Positions 26,678 through 34,544 of a stretch of 34,544 nt of DNA are shown piece after piece. How positions within the stretch are numbered: position 1 is the first letter of the stretch; the number at the start of each line of letters is the position of its first letter. This stretch comes from Mariniblastus sp. (GTDB lineage: Bacteria > Planctomycetota > Planctomycetia > Pirellulales > Pirellulaceae): assembly GCA_029251085.1 (NCBI GenBank), contig JAQXDZ010000062.1:1-34544 (forward strand). Direction: 5' to 3'. The notes beneath the pieces were generated by a model. The model was given only the letters and a program-made list of their open reading frames with translations, was not told where the DNA came from and ran no database searches. The translations under genes and the position numbers were made by a program.

Positions 26678-29488
26678 ATGTCTACCAAACACGACTCAGT
26701 TACCCGGATCATCGCGTTCTGCATGGCAGTTCTGCTAACGCAGGTGCAGACGCAAGGTGACGAACCTACCTACGCCCAAATTCAACCGATCCTCACCAAA
26801 TATTGCGCGGGCTGCCATAATGCCGACGAAGCAAACGGGGATTTTGCACTCGATGATTATGAAGCCCTTTTTCGAGGGGGTGAACACGGAACGGCATTAA
26901 CTTCCGGCACTGCTGCCTCGAGTCGAATCATCCAATACATGCGAGGAACACTGCAACCTCTGATGCCGCCGGAGAAAGAACCCCAACCTTCACCAGCCGA
27001 AATTGACCTGATCGAAAAATGGATCGACTCAGGCGCTCCGGGCCCCAAAGGCCAAGGAGCACCGACCACACTTAACGTGCCAAAAATCACTCCCCGCACC
27101 AATCAGCGGCCCATTACCGCCTTATCCATCAGTAAAAACAAACTTGCAATTGGACGGTACGGTTCCGTTCAAATCCAAACACTGCATTCGCAAGAGCCAG
27201 CCCAAACCATCAAAGGAATTACCGGCAAGGTCACGAGCCTTAGCTTCCTCAAGGGCGACCAGTTTCTAGTCGCTGGAACGGGGGTCACGGGTCTTTACGG
27301 CGAAGCAATATTGATCGATCTGACAACGTTGCAAATCTCCAAGCGGTTTCGGGGGCATCGAGACCTCGTTTACTCCGTTGCAATTTCCGCAGATGAAACA
27401 TATTTAGCGACGTCCGCCTACGATAAAACATCGGTGCTGTGGAAGCTCGATTCCCTGGAACCAGTTACCCGCTTCCTTGGGCACAACGATTCAGTTTTTC
27501 AAAATGCGTTCGACCGATCAGGAAAACGACTTCTCACTGCCAGCGGTGACGCCACGGTCAAAATCTGGCGGACTTCTGACGGCATTCGACTGGACACTCG
27601 GAACGAACCTCTTAAGGCTCAACATACAGTCGTTGTCAGCCCCGATGGCAGGTCATTTTATTCCGCTGGTGAAGACAACCGAATTCGCAAATGGAAACTG
27701 GAGTCAACTGCTCCAGATCAAATCAATCACCTGTCCGTTTCCCGTTTTGCTCACGAGTCCAGCATTCAATCCCTTCAGTTTAGCCCCTGCGGTGGTTTCT
27801 TATTTTCATCCGCTGCGAATGGTTCTATCAAAATATGGAATCCGCAAACGCTAACTGAGATATATGAATTCAAAGACTTGCCCAGCAACATTCAGGCCTT
27901 CGCTCTAACCGACGAACAAATCATAATCGGCACCTCCAAGGGGCAAATCCAAAAAATCAATTGGTCAGACCAGACACAGCCAGTGAAAGTCAACTCGCCC
28001 GCGAACACCAAGGTCGCGTCCAACCTGCCAGAGACTTTGAGCGACCCAAAATCACAGCCAAATGCCGCGGTGGAGAACGAGCCGAACAATAGTTTGGCAG
28101 ATGCTAACGTCAGGAGTGCTCCGTTCACGACGGCAGGAGCGATTACCCAATCCGATGCCATCGACCAGGATCTTTTTCGATTCCACGCCACCAAGGGAAG
28201 TCGCTGGACTATCGAAGCCAGAGCAACGAAAGACAGTCAGGTCGACACCCACATTTCGGTTCTGGCCGGTGATGGCAAACCAGTGCCTCGTGTCGTTTTA
28301 CGCTCGGTGAGGGATTCTTATTTTACATTCCGCGGAAAAAACTCGACTCAGATCTCGGATTTCCGGATCCACAATTGGGAAGAAATGCATCTCAATGAAC
28401 TGCTTTACTGTAACGGTGAGGTCGTCAGGCTGTACCACTACCCGCGCGGCCCGGATTCGGGGTACAACGTTTATCCGAATTTTGGCAAACGTCATGCAAT
28501 GTTCGACACCACTCCGATTGCTCACGCGCTGCACGAACCTTGCTTTATTGTCGAAGCTTATCCACCGGGATCCACCTTTCCCGAAATTGGGCTACCCGTT
28601 TTCGAGTTAAACTACGAGAACGATGATGCTGCCACTCAAGAAATTGGCACCGACTCCCGTCTGTCCTTCACCGCGCCTCATGACGGTGATTACTTCGTCT
28701 GTATTCGCGACGCGAGAAACTTTGGGGGTGATCAATTTGGTTACACTCTCTCCGTCAGAAAAGAACTTCCCGACTTCAAAATTAAAAACGTCATCGGAAA
28801 AAATCCCAAGCTGGCTTTGGGAGGCTATCAAAGGCTTGGAATCGAGCTCGAACGAATCGACAATTTTGAGGAATCCGTCCAAATCAAAATCAAAGACCTG
28901 CCACCGGGAGTCAGCGCCATTGGGCCGGTTGAAATCGAACAAAAAGGTTTGAAAGCCTTTGTTACACTGCATGCAACCAAGGACGCAAAACTAGATGACA
29001 ACGCCGCCAACGCAGCAACGCTCACAGCCACGGCCGAACTGAATGGCAAACGCATTGTGAAGGAGTCGAAGATTGGGAAAATCGAGCTGGTACCACCCTT
29101 AAAATTGTCAGTTGCTTTACAGGCTACTTCAAACGCTGGTTCGACCCTCGAATCGAGCGACCCTGAACTCACACCTATTCCAGAGATCAGCATTCGCCCG
29201 GGCGGAACCTCTACGGCAGAGATTTTGATCACGCGTGCCGGTCACAAAGGCCGAGTTAACTTTGGCAAAGAAGATGCTGCTTTGAACCTCCCTTTTGGTG
29301 TTTACGTAGACAACACCGGGCTAAATGGGGTTTTGCTCCCCCCGGACAAGAATTCGCGAACGATATTTTTAACAGCCGAAAGCTGGGTGAAGCCCTGCTC
29401 GCGGCTTATTTTCGTGAGAGCGGGGGAGGCTGGAAACCCATGCTCCAATCCAATCCGGTTGACCGTCCTTCCCAAGACTTCCGAGTAA
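26678..29488 (+). CDS. Planctomycete cytochrome C (PSCyt1) / WD40 / PPC-domain protein
   Basis: The 936-residue exported protein has a signal peptide (about 9-26), then a PSCyt1 haem domain with KYCAGCHNADEANGDF (C43, C46, H47) ending at LIEKWIDSGAPGP. A WD40 propeller spans about 165-425, with repeats such as FRGHRDLVYSVAIS and SGDATVKIWR. A pre-peptidase C-terminal-like domain starts near 465 (NEPNNSLADAN … DQDLFRFHATKGSRW), and beta-rich domains run to the end. It would be a periplasmic or surface electron-transfer/scaffold protein; no direct evidence of partners beyond the operon. Third gene of the DUF1501 operon, 19 bp after the DUF1549/1553 gene. Confidence 0.91.
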   Translation: MSTKHDSVTRIIAFCMAVLLTQVQTQGDEPTYAQIQPILTKYCAGCHNADEANGDFALDDYEALFRGGEHGTALTSGTAASSRIIQYMRGTLQPLMPPEKEPQPSPAEIDLIEKWIDSGAPGPKGQGAPTTLNVPKITPRTNQRPITALSISKNKLAIGRYGSVQIQTLHSQEPAQTIKGITGKVTSLSFLKGDQFLVAGTGVTGLYGEAILIDLTTLQISKRFRGHRDLVYSVAISADETYLATSAYDKTSVLWKLDSLEPVTRFLGHNDSVFQNAFDRSGKRLLTASGDATVKIWRTSDGIRLDTRNEPLKAQHTVVVSPDGRSFYSAGEDNRIRKWKLESTAPDQINHLSVSRFAHESSIQSLQFSPCGGFLFSSAANGSIKIWNPQTLTEIYEFKDLPSNIQAFALTDEQIIIGTSKGQIQKINWSDQTQPVKVNSPANTKVASNLPETLSDPKSQPNAAVENEPNNSLADANVRSAPFTTAGAITQSDAIDQDLFRFHATKGSRWTIEARATKDSQVDTHISVLAGDGKPVPRVVLRSVRDSYFTFRGKNSTQISDFRIHNWEEMHLNELLYCNGEVVRLYHYPRGPDSGYNVYPNFGKRHAMFDTTPIAHALHEPCFIVEAYPPGSTFPEIGLPVFELNYENDDAATQEIGTDSRLSFTAPHDGDYFVCIRDARNFGGDQFGYTLSVRKELPDFKIKNVIGKNPKLALGGYQRLGIELERIDNFEESVQIKIKDLPPGVSAIGPVEIEQKGLKAFVTLHATKDAKLDDNAANAATLTATAELNGKRIVKESKIGKIELVPPLKLSVALQATSNAGSTLESSDPELTPIPEISIRPGGTSTAEILITRAGHKGRVNFGKEDAALNLPFGVYVDNTGLNGVLLPPDKNSRTIFLTAESWVKPCSRLIFVRAGEAGNPCSNPIRLTVLPKTSE

Positions 29489-29536
29489 GAATACTGATTG
29501 CATCGACTGAATCGACTGAATCGTCACCGCGAGTGC

Positions 29537-29556
29537 TTTGCTCTGGGGAGAGCAAA
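29537..29556 (+). terminator. Perfect hairpin after the DUF1501 operon
   Basis: TTTGCTCT (29537-29544) pairs perfectly with AGAGCAAA (29549-29556) around a GGGG loop, 48 bases after the operon's last stop and 88 bases before glmU. There is no T-run after it, so termination is likely but not certain. A 9-base tandem repeat (ATCGACTGA twice, 29502-29519) lies just upstream. Confidence 0.42.
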
Positions 29557-29644
29557 TGAAAACTAAACTTCGGGACTGGAAAATTATCAAGTTTTGAAGT
29601 TTGATAGGTGCTTAACTTCTTATGTCAGGGCAGAAAGCTACAAA

Positions 29645-30391
29645 ATGAACTCTCCAATCGCAATTGTAATGGCCGCGGGAAAAGGCACCCGCATGGAATC
29701 AGAACTTCCTAAAGTACTGTGCCAGGCCAACGGACGCCCTTTGGTTCGTTACGTGCTCGAGGCACTCAATCAGGCAGGTGTCGAGGGAATGGTTGTCGTT
29801 GTCGGCTATGAAGCGGAACAGGTCGAATCAGAGCTTTCGGGCGAGTCCAACCTTCAATTTGCCTATCAAACGGAGCAACTCGGTACCGGCCATGCCGTGA
29901 TGATGTGTCGTGAGCAGATCAAGGATCACGACGGCCCAGTGGTCGTGGTTGCAGGCGATTCCCCCATGATGCAAGCTTCTTCAATCAAAGCACTTCTCGA
30001 TGATTTCGCAAACTCTACCCCAGCTTGCCTTTTAGGAAGCCTCAATCATTCGGATCCAACAGGACTTGGTCGAATCGTTCGTGATCCAGATGGCCAGTTC
30101 GTCGGAATTGTCGAGGAGAAAGATGCGGATGAAGAACAACGTAAAATCTCTGAAGTCAATATGAGCACTTACGTGTTTGACTGCCAAAAAATGTTGAGTG
30201 CTTTAGACCGCTTGACCGATGACAACAACCAAAAAGAGTATTACATTACAGATCTGCCAGGAATTATGCTCAAAGATGGAGAGGATGTCCGTGCCCTTCC
30301 AGTTCTCAAGCCCATCGAGTCCTTTAGTGTTAATACACTGGAACAACTTGCAGAGGTCGAACAGGTAATGAAAAATCTCTCGACAGAATAA
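29645..30391 (+). CDS. glmU: UDP-GlcNAc pyrophosphorylase domain protein, GlmU N-terminal-like
   Basis: The 248-residue nucleotidyltransferase shows the UTP-binding signature AIVMAAGKGTRMESELPKVL (about 6-25), QLGTGHAV (78-85) and the metal aspartate in GDSPMM (D105). NEYYITD-type residues appear as QKEYYITDLPG. It corresponds to the uridylyltransferase half of GlmU (UTP + GlcNAc-1-P to UDP-GlcNAc) and lacks the left-handed beta-helix acetyltransferase half that makes standard GlmU about 450 residues. The order with prs, rplY and pth downstream is the classic glmU-prs-ctc-pth context, supporting the call. The acetyltransferase must be encoded elsewhere. The ATG at 29645 is chosen; a TTG at 29594 would add 17 residues ahead of the conserved start. 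Confidence 0.87.
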   Translation: MNSPIAIVMAAGKGTRMESELPKVLCQANGRPLVRYVLEALNQAGVEGMVVVVGYEAEQVESELSGESNLQFAYQTEQLGTGHAVMMCREQIKDHDGPVVVVAGDSPMMQASSIKALLDDFANSTPACLLGSLNHSDPTGLGRIVRDPDGQFVGIVEEKDADEEQRKISEVNMSTYVFDCQKMLSALDRLTDDNNQKEYYITDLPGIMLKDGEDVRALPVLKPIESFSVNTLEQLAEVEQVMKNLSTE

Positions 30392-30491
30392 GCAAAAGAA
30401 TCGCGGAAAGATGGCCGAACCAACAATCATCGGCACGACTGAGTCCCGTTTGTTACTAATTTAAATCACCTGTTTATTCGAAGTACCAACG

Positions 30492-31454
30492 ATGCGAGAA
30501 CTGAAAATTTTTAGCGGTCGGGCCCATCCAGAGCTTTCTGAGAAAATTGCTGAGTTTCTCCACCTCGAATTGGGGAAGGTAAAGTTTTCTACCTTTCCCG
30601 ATGGTGAAGTTCACTGCAAAATTGAAGACGTCCGCGGAAGAGACGTATTCTTGGTACAGCCGACCTGCCCGCCAGTAAACGACACGTTGATGGAGTTGTT
30701 AATCCTGATTGACACATGCCTTCGCGCGAGCGCCGAGCGGATTACCGCAGTCATTCCATATTTTGGCTATGCCCGGCAGGATCGAAAAGACGAAGGACGC
30801 GTTCCTATCACTGCTAAACTGGTTGCCAACATGGTCACTCGGGCAGGCGCCGATCGCGTTTTAACGATGGACTTGCATGCGGCACAAATTCAAGGCTTTT
30901 TCGATGTCCCCGTTGATCACATGTATGCCGCTGGTGTACTGAACGATCACTTTCGAGCGATGAATATCCCGACAGAAGATATCGTTATTGTCAGCCCCGA
31001 CGAAGGCAGCATTAAACGAGCGGTTGGCCATGCGAAGCGACTGGGAGGCGACATCGCCATTATCGATAAAAGACGCCTGTCAGCAGACAACGTCACTCAA
31101 GAAAATATTATTGGCGGCCCGCTAGAAGGCAAAGTGGCGTTAATGTTCGATGACATGATCAGCACTGCAGGCTCGATTGTTGGTGCTGCCGAGTTGGTGC
31201 GAAAGAAAGGTGCTCGTGAAATTCACGTCGCTGCATCCCATGGCGTTTTCGCCGGGCCAGCCATTGAACGACTAAAAAACGCTCCAATTGACAGCATCGT
31301 GGTCACCGACAGCATTCCAATTCCCCCTGAAAAGCGGTTGCCAAACATGAAGGTCTTGAGCGTCGCCCCAATTTTGGCCGAAGCGATCAAACGAATCCAT
31401 CAACACAAATCGATCTCTGCGATTTTCAGCGACGCAGGTGGTGAAGAGGCGTAA
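30492..31454 (+). CDS. prs: Ribose-phosphate pyrophosphokinase (PRPP synthetase)
   Basis: The 320-residue class I PRPP synthetase makes phosphoribosyl pyrophosphate from ribose 5-phosphate and ATP for nucleotide, His and Trp synthesis. Visible motifs are FSTFPDGEVHCKI, the flexible catalytic loop YARQDRKDEGRVPITAK, the metal/pyrophosphate site TMDLHAAQIQGFFD, VSPDEGSIKRA and the ribose-5-phosphate loop FDDMISTAGS. The length is standard. It follows glmU by 100 bp and ends in a strong terminator, so prs and possibly glmU form the transcript. No Shine-Dalgarno site precedes the ATG. Confidence 0.96.
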   Translation: MRELKIFSGRAHPELSEKIAEFLHLELGKVKFSTFPDGEVHCKIEDVRGRDVFLVQPTCPPVNDTLMELLILIDTCLRASAERITAVIPYFGYARQDRKDEGRVPITAKLVANMVTRAGADRVLTMDLHAAQIQGFFDVPVDHMYAAGVLNDHFRAMNIPTEDIVIVSPDEGSIKRAVGHAKRLGGDIAIIDKRRLSADNVTQENIIGGPLEGKVALMFDDMISTAGSIVGAAELVRKKGAREIHVAASHGVFAGPAIERLKNAPIDSIVVTDSIPIPPEKRLPNMKVLSVAPILAEAIKRIHQHKSISAIFSDAGGEEA

Positions 31455-31512
31455 GCCACTCGCGAGTCGATATTTTAATCTCGACTCACTCAACCATGTT
31501 TTGCATTAAAAT

Positions 31513-31546
31513 TGGGAACTAGCTTCGCGGCTGGTTCCCATTTTTT
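31513..31546 (+). terminator. Rho-independent terminator after prs (probably bidirectional)
   Basis: An 11-base-pair stem (left arm from 31513, right arm to 31540, one G-T pair) with a six-base TTCGCG loop is followed directly by six T (31541-31546). On the minus strand the stem is followed by an AT-rich AATTTTA, so it can also serve the convergent GroES-like gene ending at 31608. Confidence 0.85.
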
Positions 31547-31607
31547 GTAAACAAATCAACGAAACCAACCTCGAACGCAGAAAAGACACGACGCAAAACC
31601 GCTTTGG

Positions 31608-31952
31608 TTAGCTCCGCTCGGAATCTTCACGTCGAAACACAGCAACGACATCCTCTGCTGGAACAACGAAAAGCTGGTTGTCCGACTCAAAATCGACCGG
31701 AATGGCATTTCCCGGGTGGAATAGAACTTTATCGTATTGGCGCAACGGCAAATCCTCGTCGTGCTCAATCGCGGCTGAGATCGTTACGATTCGCCCGGTA
31801 ATTGTCGGAATCTCTGCAGAATCAGGTAAAGCGATCCCACCTTTGGTTTTCTTTTTCGGCTCATCTTTACGCACGAGAACACGGAGTCCAATTGGTTCTA
31901 CGTACTCAAATTTGGGTGCTCGAGCTTGTTTCTTACCAGGCTCTTTCGCCAT
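31608..31952 (-). CDS. GroES-like co-chaperonin (stand-alone)
   Basis: The 114-residue protein has the GroES fold signature: EPIGLRVLVRKDEP, mobile-loop region KKKTKGGIALPDSAE, GRIVTI, YDKVLFHPGN and LFVVPAEDVVAVF. It is somewhat longer than the usual ~95 residues, with about 15 extra basic residues at the N-terminus. GroES caps the GroEL folding chamber. No groEL lies next to it, so it is either a secondary co-chaperonin or a repurposed relative; planctomycetes often carry several. It sits on the opposite strand between prs and rplY, with AAGGA upstream of the ATG, and no CIRCE-type inverted repeat was seen in front of it. Confidence 0.82.
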   Translation of the reverse strand: MAKEPGKKQARAPKFEYVEPIGLRVLVRKDEPKKKTKGGIALPDSAEIPTITGRIVTISAAIEHDEDLPLRQYDKVLFHPGNAIPVDFESDNQLFVVPAEDVVAVFRREDSERS

Positions 31953-32661
31953 TCCTAAATTCCTTGCAAACAGTGATAAGCTTTAAAAGGTTCATTATTG
32001 CGACTTTTTAAATTACGTCGAGCCATTCCAAGCGCTGAAGCAGGATTTGAAGCCTGAATTTCTCGGATCGAGGACTAAAAACTCTATTTATTGGCCCAAA
32101 TTACAAAACGCGACCGGAGAAGCTCGGCTCTACGCGGGGCTATCATCTTTAATTCGGGTAACCGAGACGCCCGCACTCCTCAAACCGTTTTAATTTTTAA
32201 ACTCGATATGCGATTTACAAGATTTTCTGTGATCTTGAAGTCTTTTCCCAACAGCCTGCATTTGACAAGCCGATGGTAGGATAGTGAAACAGAAAAACGC
32301 ATTTTAGAGTCGCTGAATACTGGCGTAAAACTAAGAATTACCAACGAATAACCGCAGTAAATTAGCCGAACCTTGGACTCCCGGGCGATTACACCGGCAT
32401 CCACGAACCTACCGTTGCCACCTCGACGACGTTTGAAGCGGCAAAAAGGCGGCTAAAACTGGAACTTGGGCTTGTATCAAGTCGGGATTCTGCCAAAATG
32501 TGCGGTTTCACTGATAAAGAAATGGTGGACGGTTTGCGCCATCATATCGGCTGAGTTCCGCCGGATTGCAGCCCGCTTGCTAGGCTTCCCCCGTTTTCGT
32601 GGGTTTGCTTCGCACGAATATATTTTGCTTTGAATCCAAATTTGTATGACAGGTTAATAAA
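31953..32661. other. 709-bp region between the GroES-like gene and rplY
   Basis: This is the longest gap in the window. The flanking genes diverge, so two promoters belong here; no pair close to consensus was found with correct spacing. The plus-strand frame 32366-32554 is open for 62 codons (…GDYTGIHEPTVATSTTF … VDGLRHHIG, then stop) but has no ATG, GTG or TTG near its beginning and matches nothing I know, so it may be a gene remnant. No tRNA, rRNA or known RNA motif was seen. Confidence 0.4.
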
Positions 32662-33237
32662 GTGGCAGACACACTTAACGTAGAAAAACGAGAAGAGACC
32701 GGATCGCTTAGAATGAAGCGTCTGCGTCAAACGGGAAAGATTCCTGCCGTTTTATACGGACATGGCAAAGGCACTGAGATGCTTTGCGTTCTCGAGAAAG
32801 AGCTCACCAAGGCAATTGACCACGGAAGCCACGTTGTTCAACTCCAAGGAGCGGCGAGCGAAAGTGCACTCATTAAATCCGTTCAGTGGGACGCTTTCGG
32901 TATCCAGATTATCCACTTGGATCTGACCCGTGTCGACGCGACAGAAGCCGTCGAAGTTACGCTTCCGATTGAGCTCCGCGGAGACGCAACAGGGACTCAC
33001 CACGGTGGAGTGGTAAACTTCTTGCAGCACCAAGTCTCGATTATGTGCCCCGCAAACGTAGTTCCTGAGAAGATTGAACTTAGAATTGCAGATTTGGACG
33101 TCGATCAAGTTATTGACGCAAGCCAACTGGTTTTGCCAGAAGGCGCAAGTCTTGCCGAAGCCGGCACCACACCAATTGTTTCATGTACACCTGCTGGTGG
33201 AGATGATGATGATGCTGCCGAAACGGATGAATCCTAA
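32662..33237 (+). CDS. rplY: 50S ribosomal protein L25/general stress protein Ctc
   Basis: The 191-residue protein is of the long (CTC/TL5) L25 type: an N-terminal 5S-rRNA-binding domain with REETGSLRMKRLRQTGKIPAVLYGHGKGT, and the C-terminal beta domain (LPIELRGDATGTHHGGVV … VDQVIDASQLVLPEGA), ending in an acidic tail (DDDDAAETDES). It binds 5S rRNA in the large subunit. The start is GTG at 32662, with AGG 8-10 bases upstream. First gene of a run with pth 18 bp downstream and then rpsF. Confidence 0.95.
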   Translation: MADTLNVEKREETGSLRMKRLRQTGKIPAVLYGHGKGTEMLCVLEKELTKAIDHGSHVVQLQGAASESALIKSVQWDAFGIQIIHLDLTRVDATEAVEVTLPIELRGDATGTHHGGVVNFLQHQVSIMCPANVVPEKIELRIADLDVDQVIDASQLVLPEGASLAEAGTTPIVSCTPAGGDDDDAAETDES

Positions 33238-33255
33238 TAACTGAAGGCAGTTACG

Positions 33256-33891
33256 ATGAAAATCGTCGTTGGGCTGGGAAATCCCGGTAGAGAATACGAC
33301 GGAACGCGACACAACGTCGGGTTTGAAGTTCTGGCGATGATCGCTCAGCGATTTGATGTCGGGCGGCCCAAAGCCAAATTTAAGGCGGAAGTCGCAGAAG
33401 TAAGTATAAAAAACCAGAAAACGATATTGCTCAGTCCGCTCACTTTTATGAACTTAAGTGGGCAAAGCGTAAGGGCAGCACTCGATTTCTACAAATTACC
33501 GCTGAATGATGTTTTGGTGGTTTGTGATGACATCAACCTGGATGTCGCGAGGCTGAGATTTCGGCCGAGCGGATCAGCTGGTGGTCAAAACGGATTAAAA
33601 AATATCATCCAGCAACTGGGAAGCCAAGATTTTGGAAGACTGCGTGTTGGAGTCGGAAAAACTCCAGCCAACTGGAACGCTTCAGATTTTGTTTTAGGCA
33701 AATTCGGAGCCGACGAGCGGTCTGAGATCGATCTCGGTATTTCTCGGGCGGCCAATGCTGTTGAGGCTTGGATTGAGCACGGGATTGAAGTGGCAATGAA
33801 TCGGTTCAATGCCAACCCAGCGGAGCAGAAGAAAAAGAAATCGGAAACGAACAAGCGGGTAGTCGACCCGCCTAATCAAATCCGAGAGTGA
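33256..33891 (+). CDS. pth: Peptidyl-tRNA hydrolase
   Basis: A 211-residue Pth that releases peptides from stalled peptidyl-tRNA. Visible residues are VVGLGNPGREYDGTRHNVGF with catalytic H19 and N10, TFMNLSGQSV (N66), VVCDDINLD (D91/D92) and GSAGGQNGLKNI (N112). The position of the common second histidine in this last motif is Q111, as in some other bacterial lineages. The C-terminal ~20 residues are basic (KKKKSETNKR) and extend past the standard fold, perhaps touching tRNA. It follows rplY by 18 bp; the two are almost certainly co-transcribed. Confidence 0.96.
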   Translation: MKIVVGLGNPGREYDGTRHNVGFEVLAMIAQRFDVGRPKAKFKAEVAEVSIKNQKTILLSPLTFMNLSGQSVRAALDFYKLPLNDVLVVCDDINLDVARLRFRPSGSAGGQNGLKNIIQQLGSQDFGRLRVGVGKTPANWNASDFVLGKFGADERSEIDLGISRAANAVEAWIEHGIEVAMNRFNANPAEQKKKKSETNKRVVDPPNQIRE

Positions 33892-33943
33892 CAACACAGA
33901 CCCAATAAACCATTTAAAACGAGACTTATAAGGAAATTCGAAC

Positions 33944-34342
33944 GTGGCTGAGAATGTTTACGAATGCATGTTCATCTTTAATGCCAACGCATATGCGAGA
34001 AACCCTGCGGGAGCGGCAACAGCAGTTGACGAATTGGTCACCTCCAACGGTGGCGAAATCCTTGCAAGTCGCCTTTGGAATGAACAAAAATTAGCCTACC
34101 CAATCAAAGGGCACCGAAAGGGTGCTTATTGGCTGAGCTACTTCCGAATTGACAGCTCGCAACTCGTCAAATTCAACCGCGCCTGCCAGTTGAATGACTC
34201 GATCTTGCGGCACTTGGCCATCAAGCTTGACCCACGTTTGGTCGAGCCAATGGTTGCTGTAGCAAAAGGCGAGACACCTGCCGCAGAAGCACCTGCCGAG
34301 GCAAAAGCCGAAGCAAAAGCTGAAACCGTTGCTGCAGAATAA
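33944..34342 (+). CDS. rpsF: 30S ribosomal protein S6
   Basis: The 132-residue S6 has the ferredoxin-like fold pattern: YECMFIFNANAYARNP, LWNEQKLAYPIKGHRKGAYWLSYF, and FNRACQLNDSILRHLAIKL. The C-terminal tail is an Ala/Glu/Lys low-complexity stretch (about 108-132). S6 pairs with S18 on the 30S platform. The start is GTG at 33944, with AAGGA 9 bases upstream. It lies 52 bp after pth and precedes ssb, as in many bacteria. Confidence 0.95.
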   Translation: MAENVYECMFIFNANAYARNPAGAATAVDELVTSNGGEILASRLWNEQKLAYPIKGHRKGAYWLSYFRIDSSQLVKFNRACQLNDSILRHLAIKLDPRLVEPMVAVAKGETPAAEAPAEAKAEAKAETVAAE

Positions 34343-34465
34343 AACTGAAAACCGATTGATTTTCACGCCGGCCAGACCAACCGTGTCACTCCCGGCTCCG
34401 AAGATACAACTAATGATTTTTGTTTAGCGGATTCAACGGATTGTAAAACCGCCGAAAAAATGAAG

Positions 34466-34479
34466 CTGACGCCCGTCAG
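34466..34479 (+). other. Small perfect hairpin in the ssb leader
   Basis: CTGAC and GTCAG, five base pairs with a GCCC loop, end 30 bases before the ssb ATG in the 167-bp rpsF-ssb gap. It might be a leader structure or a weak terminator; there is no T-run after it. Confidence 0.3.
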
Positions 34480-34509
34480 TGGATGGCTCTCAGAATTTTG
34501 GAGATTACC

Positions 34510-34544
34510 ATGGCTAGTTACAATCGCGTCGTAATCGTTGGAAA
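34510..34544 (+). CDS. ssb: Single-stranded DNA-binding protein, first 11 codons only
   Basis: The window ends 35 bases into this gene. MASYNRVVIVG is the classic N-terminus of bacterial SSB, and the position after rpsF fits the common rpsF-ssb-rpsR order. GGAG lies 6 bases before the ATG. Nothing can be said about the rest. Confidence 0.85.
   Translation, partial: MASYNRVVIVG

Noticed and set aside
29502..29523. Tandem 9-base repeat as a CRISPR or iteron signal
   Set aside because: There are only two full copies and no further spaced repeats.
32341..32410. tRNA-like stretch (GGTTCGGCT on the minus strand)
   Set aside because: No acceptor, D or anticodon stem can be drawn around it.

Overview
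The window looks like chromosomal DNA from a planctomycete of the Pirellulaceae type, probably marine. No rRNA gene was available to place it more precisely. The assignment rests on family content: a DUF1501 protein followed by a DUF1549/DUF1553 protein and a planctomycete-type cytochrome/WD40 protein, small membrane proteins with an Asn-Pro-(Tyr/Phe)-x-(Ala/Pro)-Pro start, a receptor-like Ser/Thr kinase, a zinc-ribbon/GYF membrane protein and a very large BNR-repeat exported protein. Base composition is moderate, coding density is ordinary, and most starts lack a clear Shine-Dalgarno site.

Layout. 1-5892 is read leftwards: a membrane-fused spermidine-synthase-like protein (cut by the window edge), a tightly coupled TadE/TadE/TadG-like trio with its own promoter and strong ribosome binding sites, a two-helix membrane protein with a HAMP-like linker, and a DUF2809 protein. 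6202-8454 is read rightwards: PolX DNA polymerase/exonuclease and a one-helix membrane protein. 8566-15087 is read leftwards: a deoC / aldehyde dehydrogenase / truncated aldehyde-dehydrogenase-like cluster, a Ser/Thr kinase with an extracytoplasmic Cache-like sensor, and a hotdog thioesterase. 15565-20799 is read rightwards: the BNR-repeat protein, the zinc-ribbon/GYF membrane protein and a HAD phosphatase. 20907-22747 is a low-density patch of small membrane proteins and a lipoprotein. 22916-29488 is the DUF1501 / DUF1549-DUF1553 / cytochrome-WD40 operon. 29645-34544 is a conserved housekeeping run: glmU-like, prs, (a GroES-like gene on the other strand), rplY, pth, rpsF and the first codons of ssb.

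How genes work together. DeoC splits deoxyribose 5-phosphate into glyceraldehyde 3-phosphate and acetaldehyde, and the adjacent dehydrogenase is well placed to oxidise the aldehyde. The partner gene carries only the N-terminal part of an aldehyde dehydrogenase and lacks the catalytic cysteine, so the pair looks like a two-gene version of the two-domain ALDH16 architecture; this is the most interesting observation here. The Tad-like trio lacks the secretion ATPase and other pilus genes within the window. The glmU-prs-rplY-pth-rpsF-ssb run links sugar-nucleotide and PRPP synthesis with translation genes, in an order seen in many bacteria.

No tRNA, rRNA, CRISPR array, insertion sequence or prophage gene was recognised. 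No clear new defence or mobile system was found.
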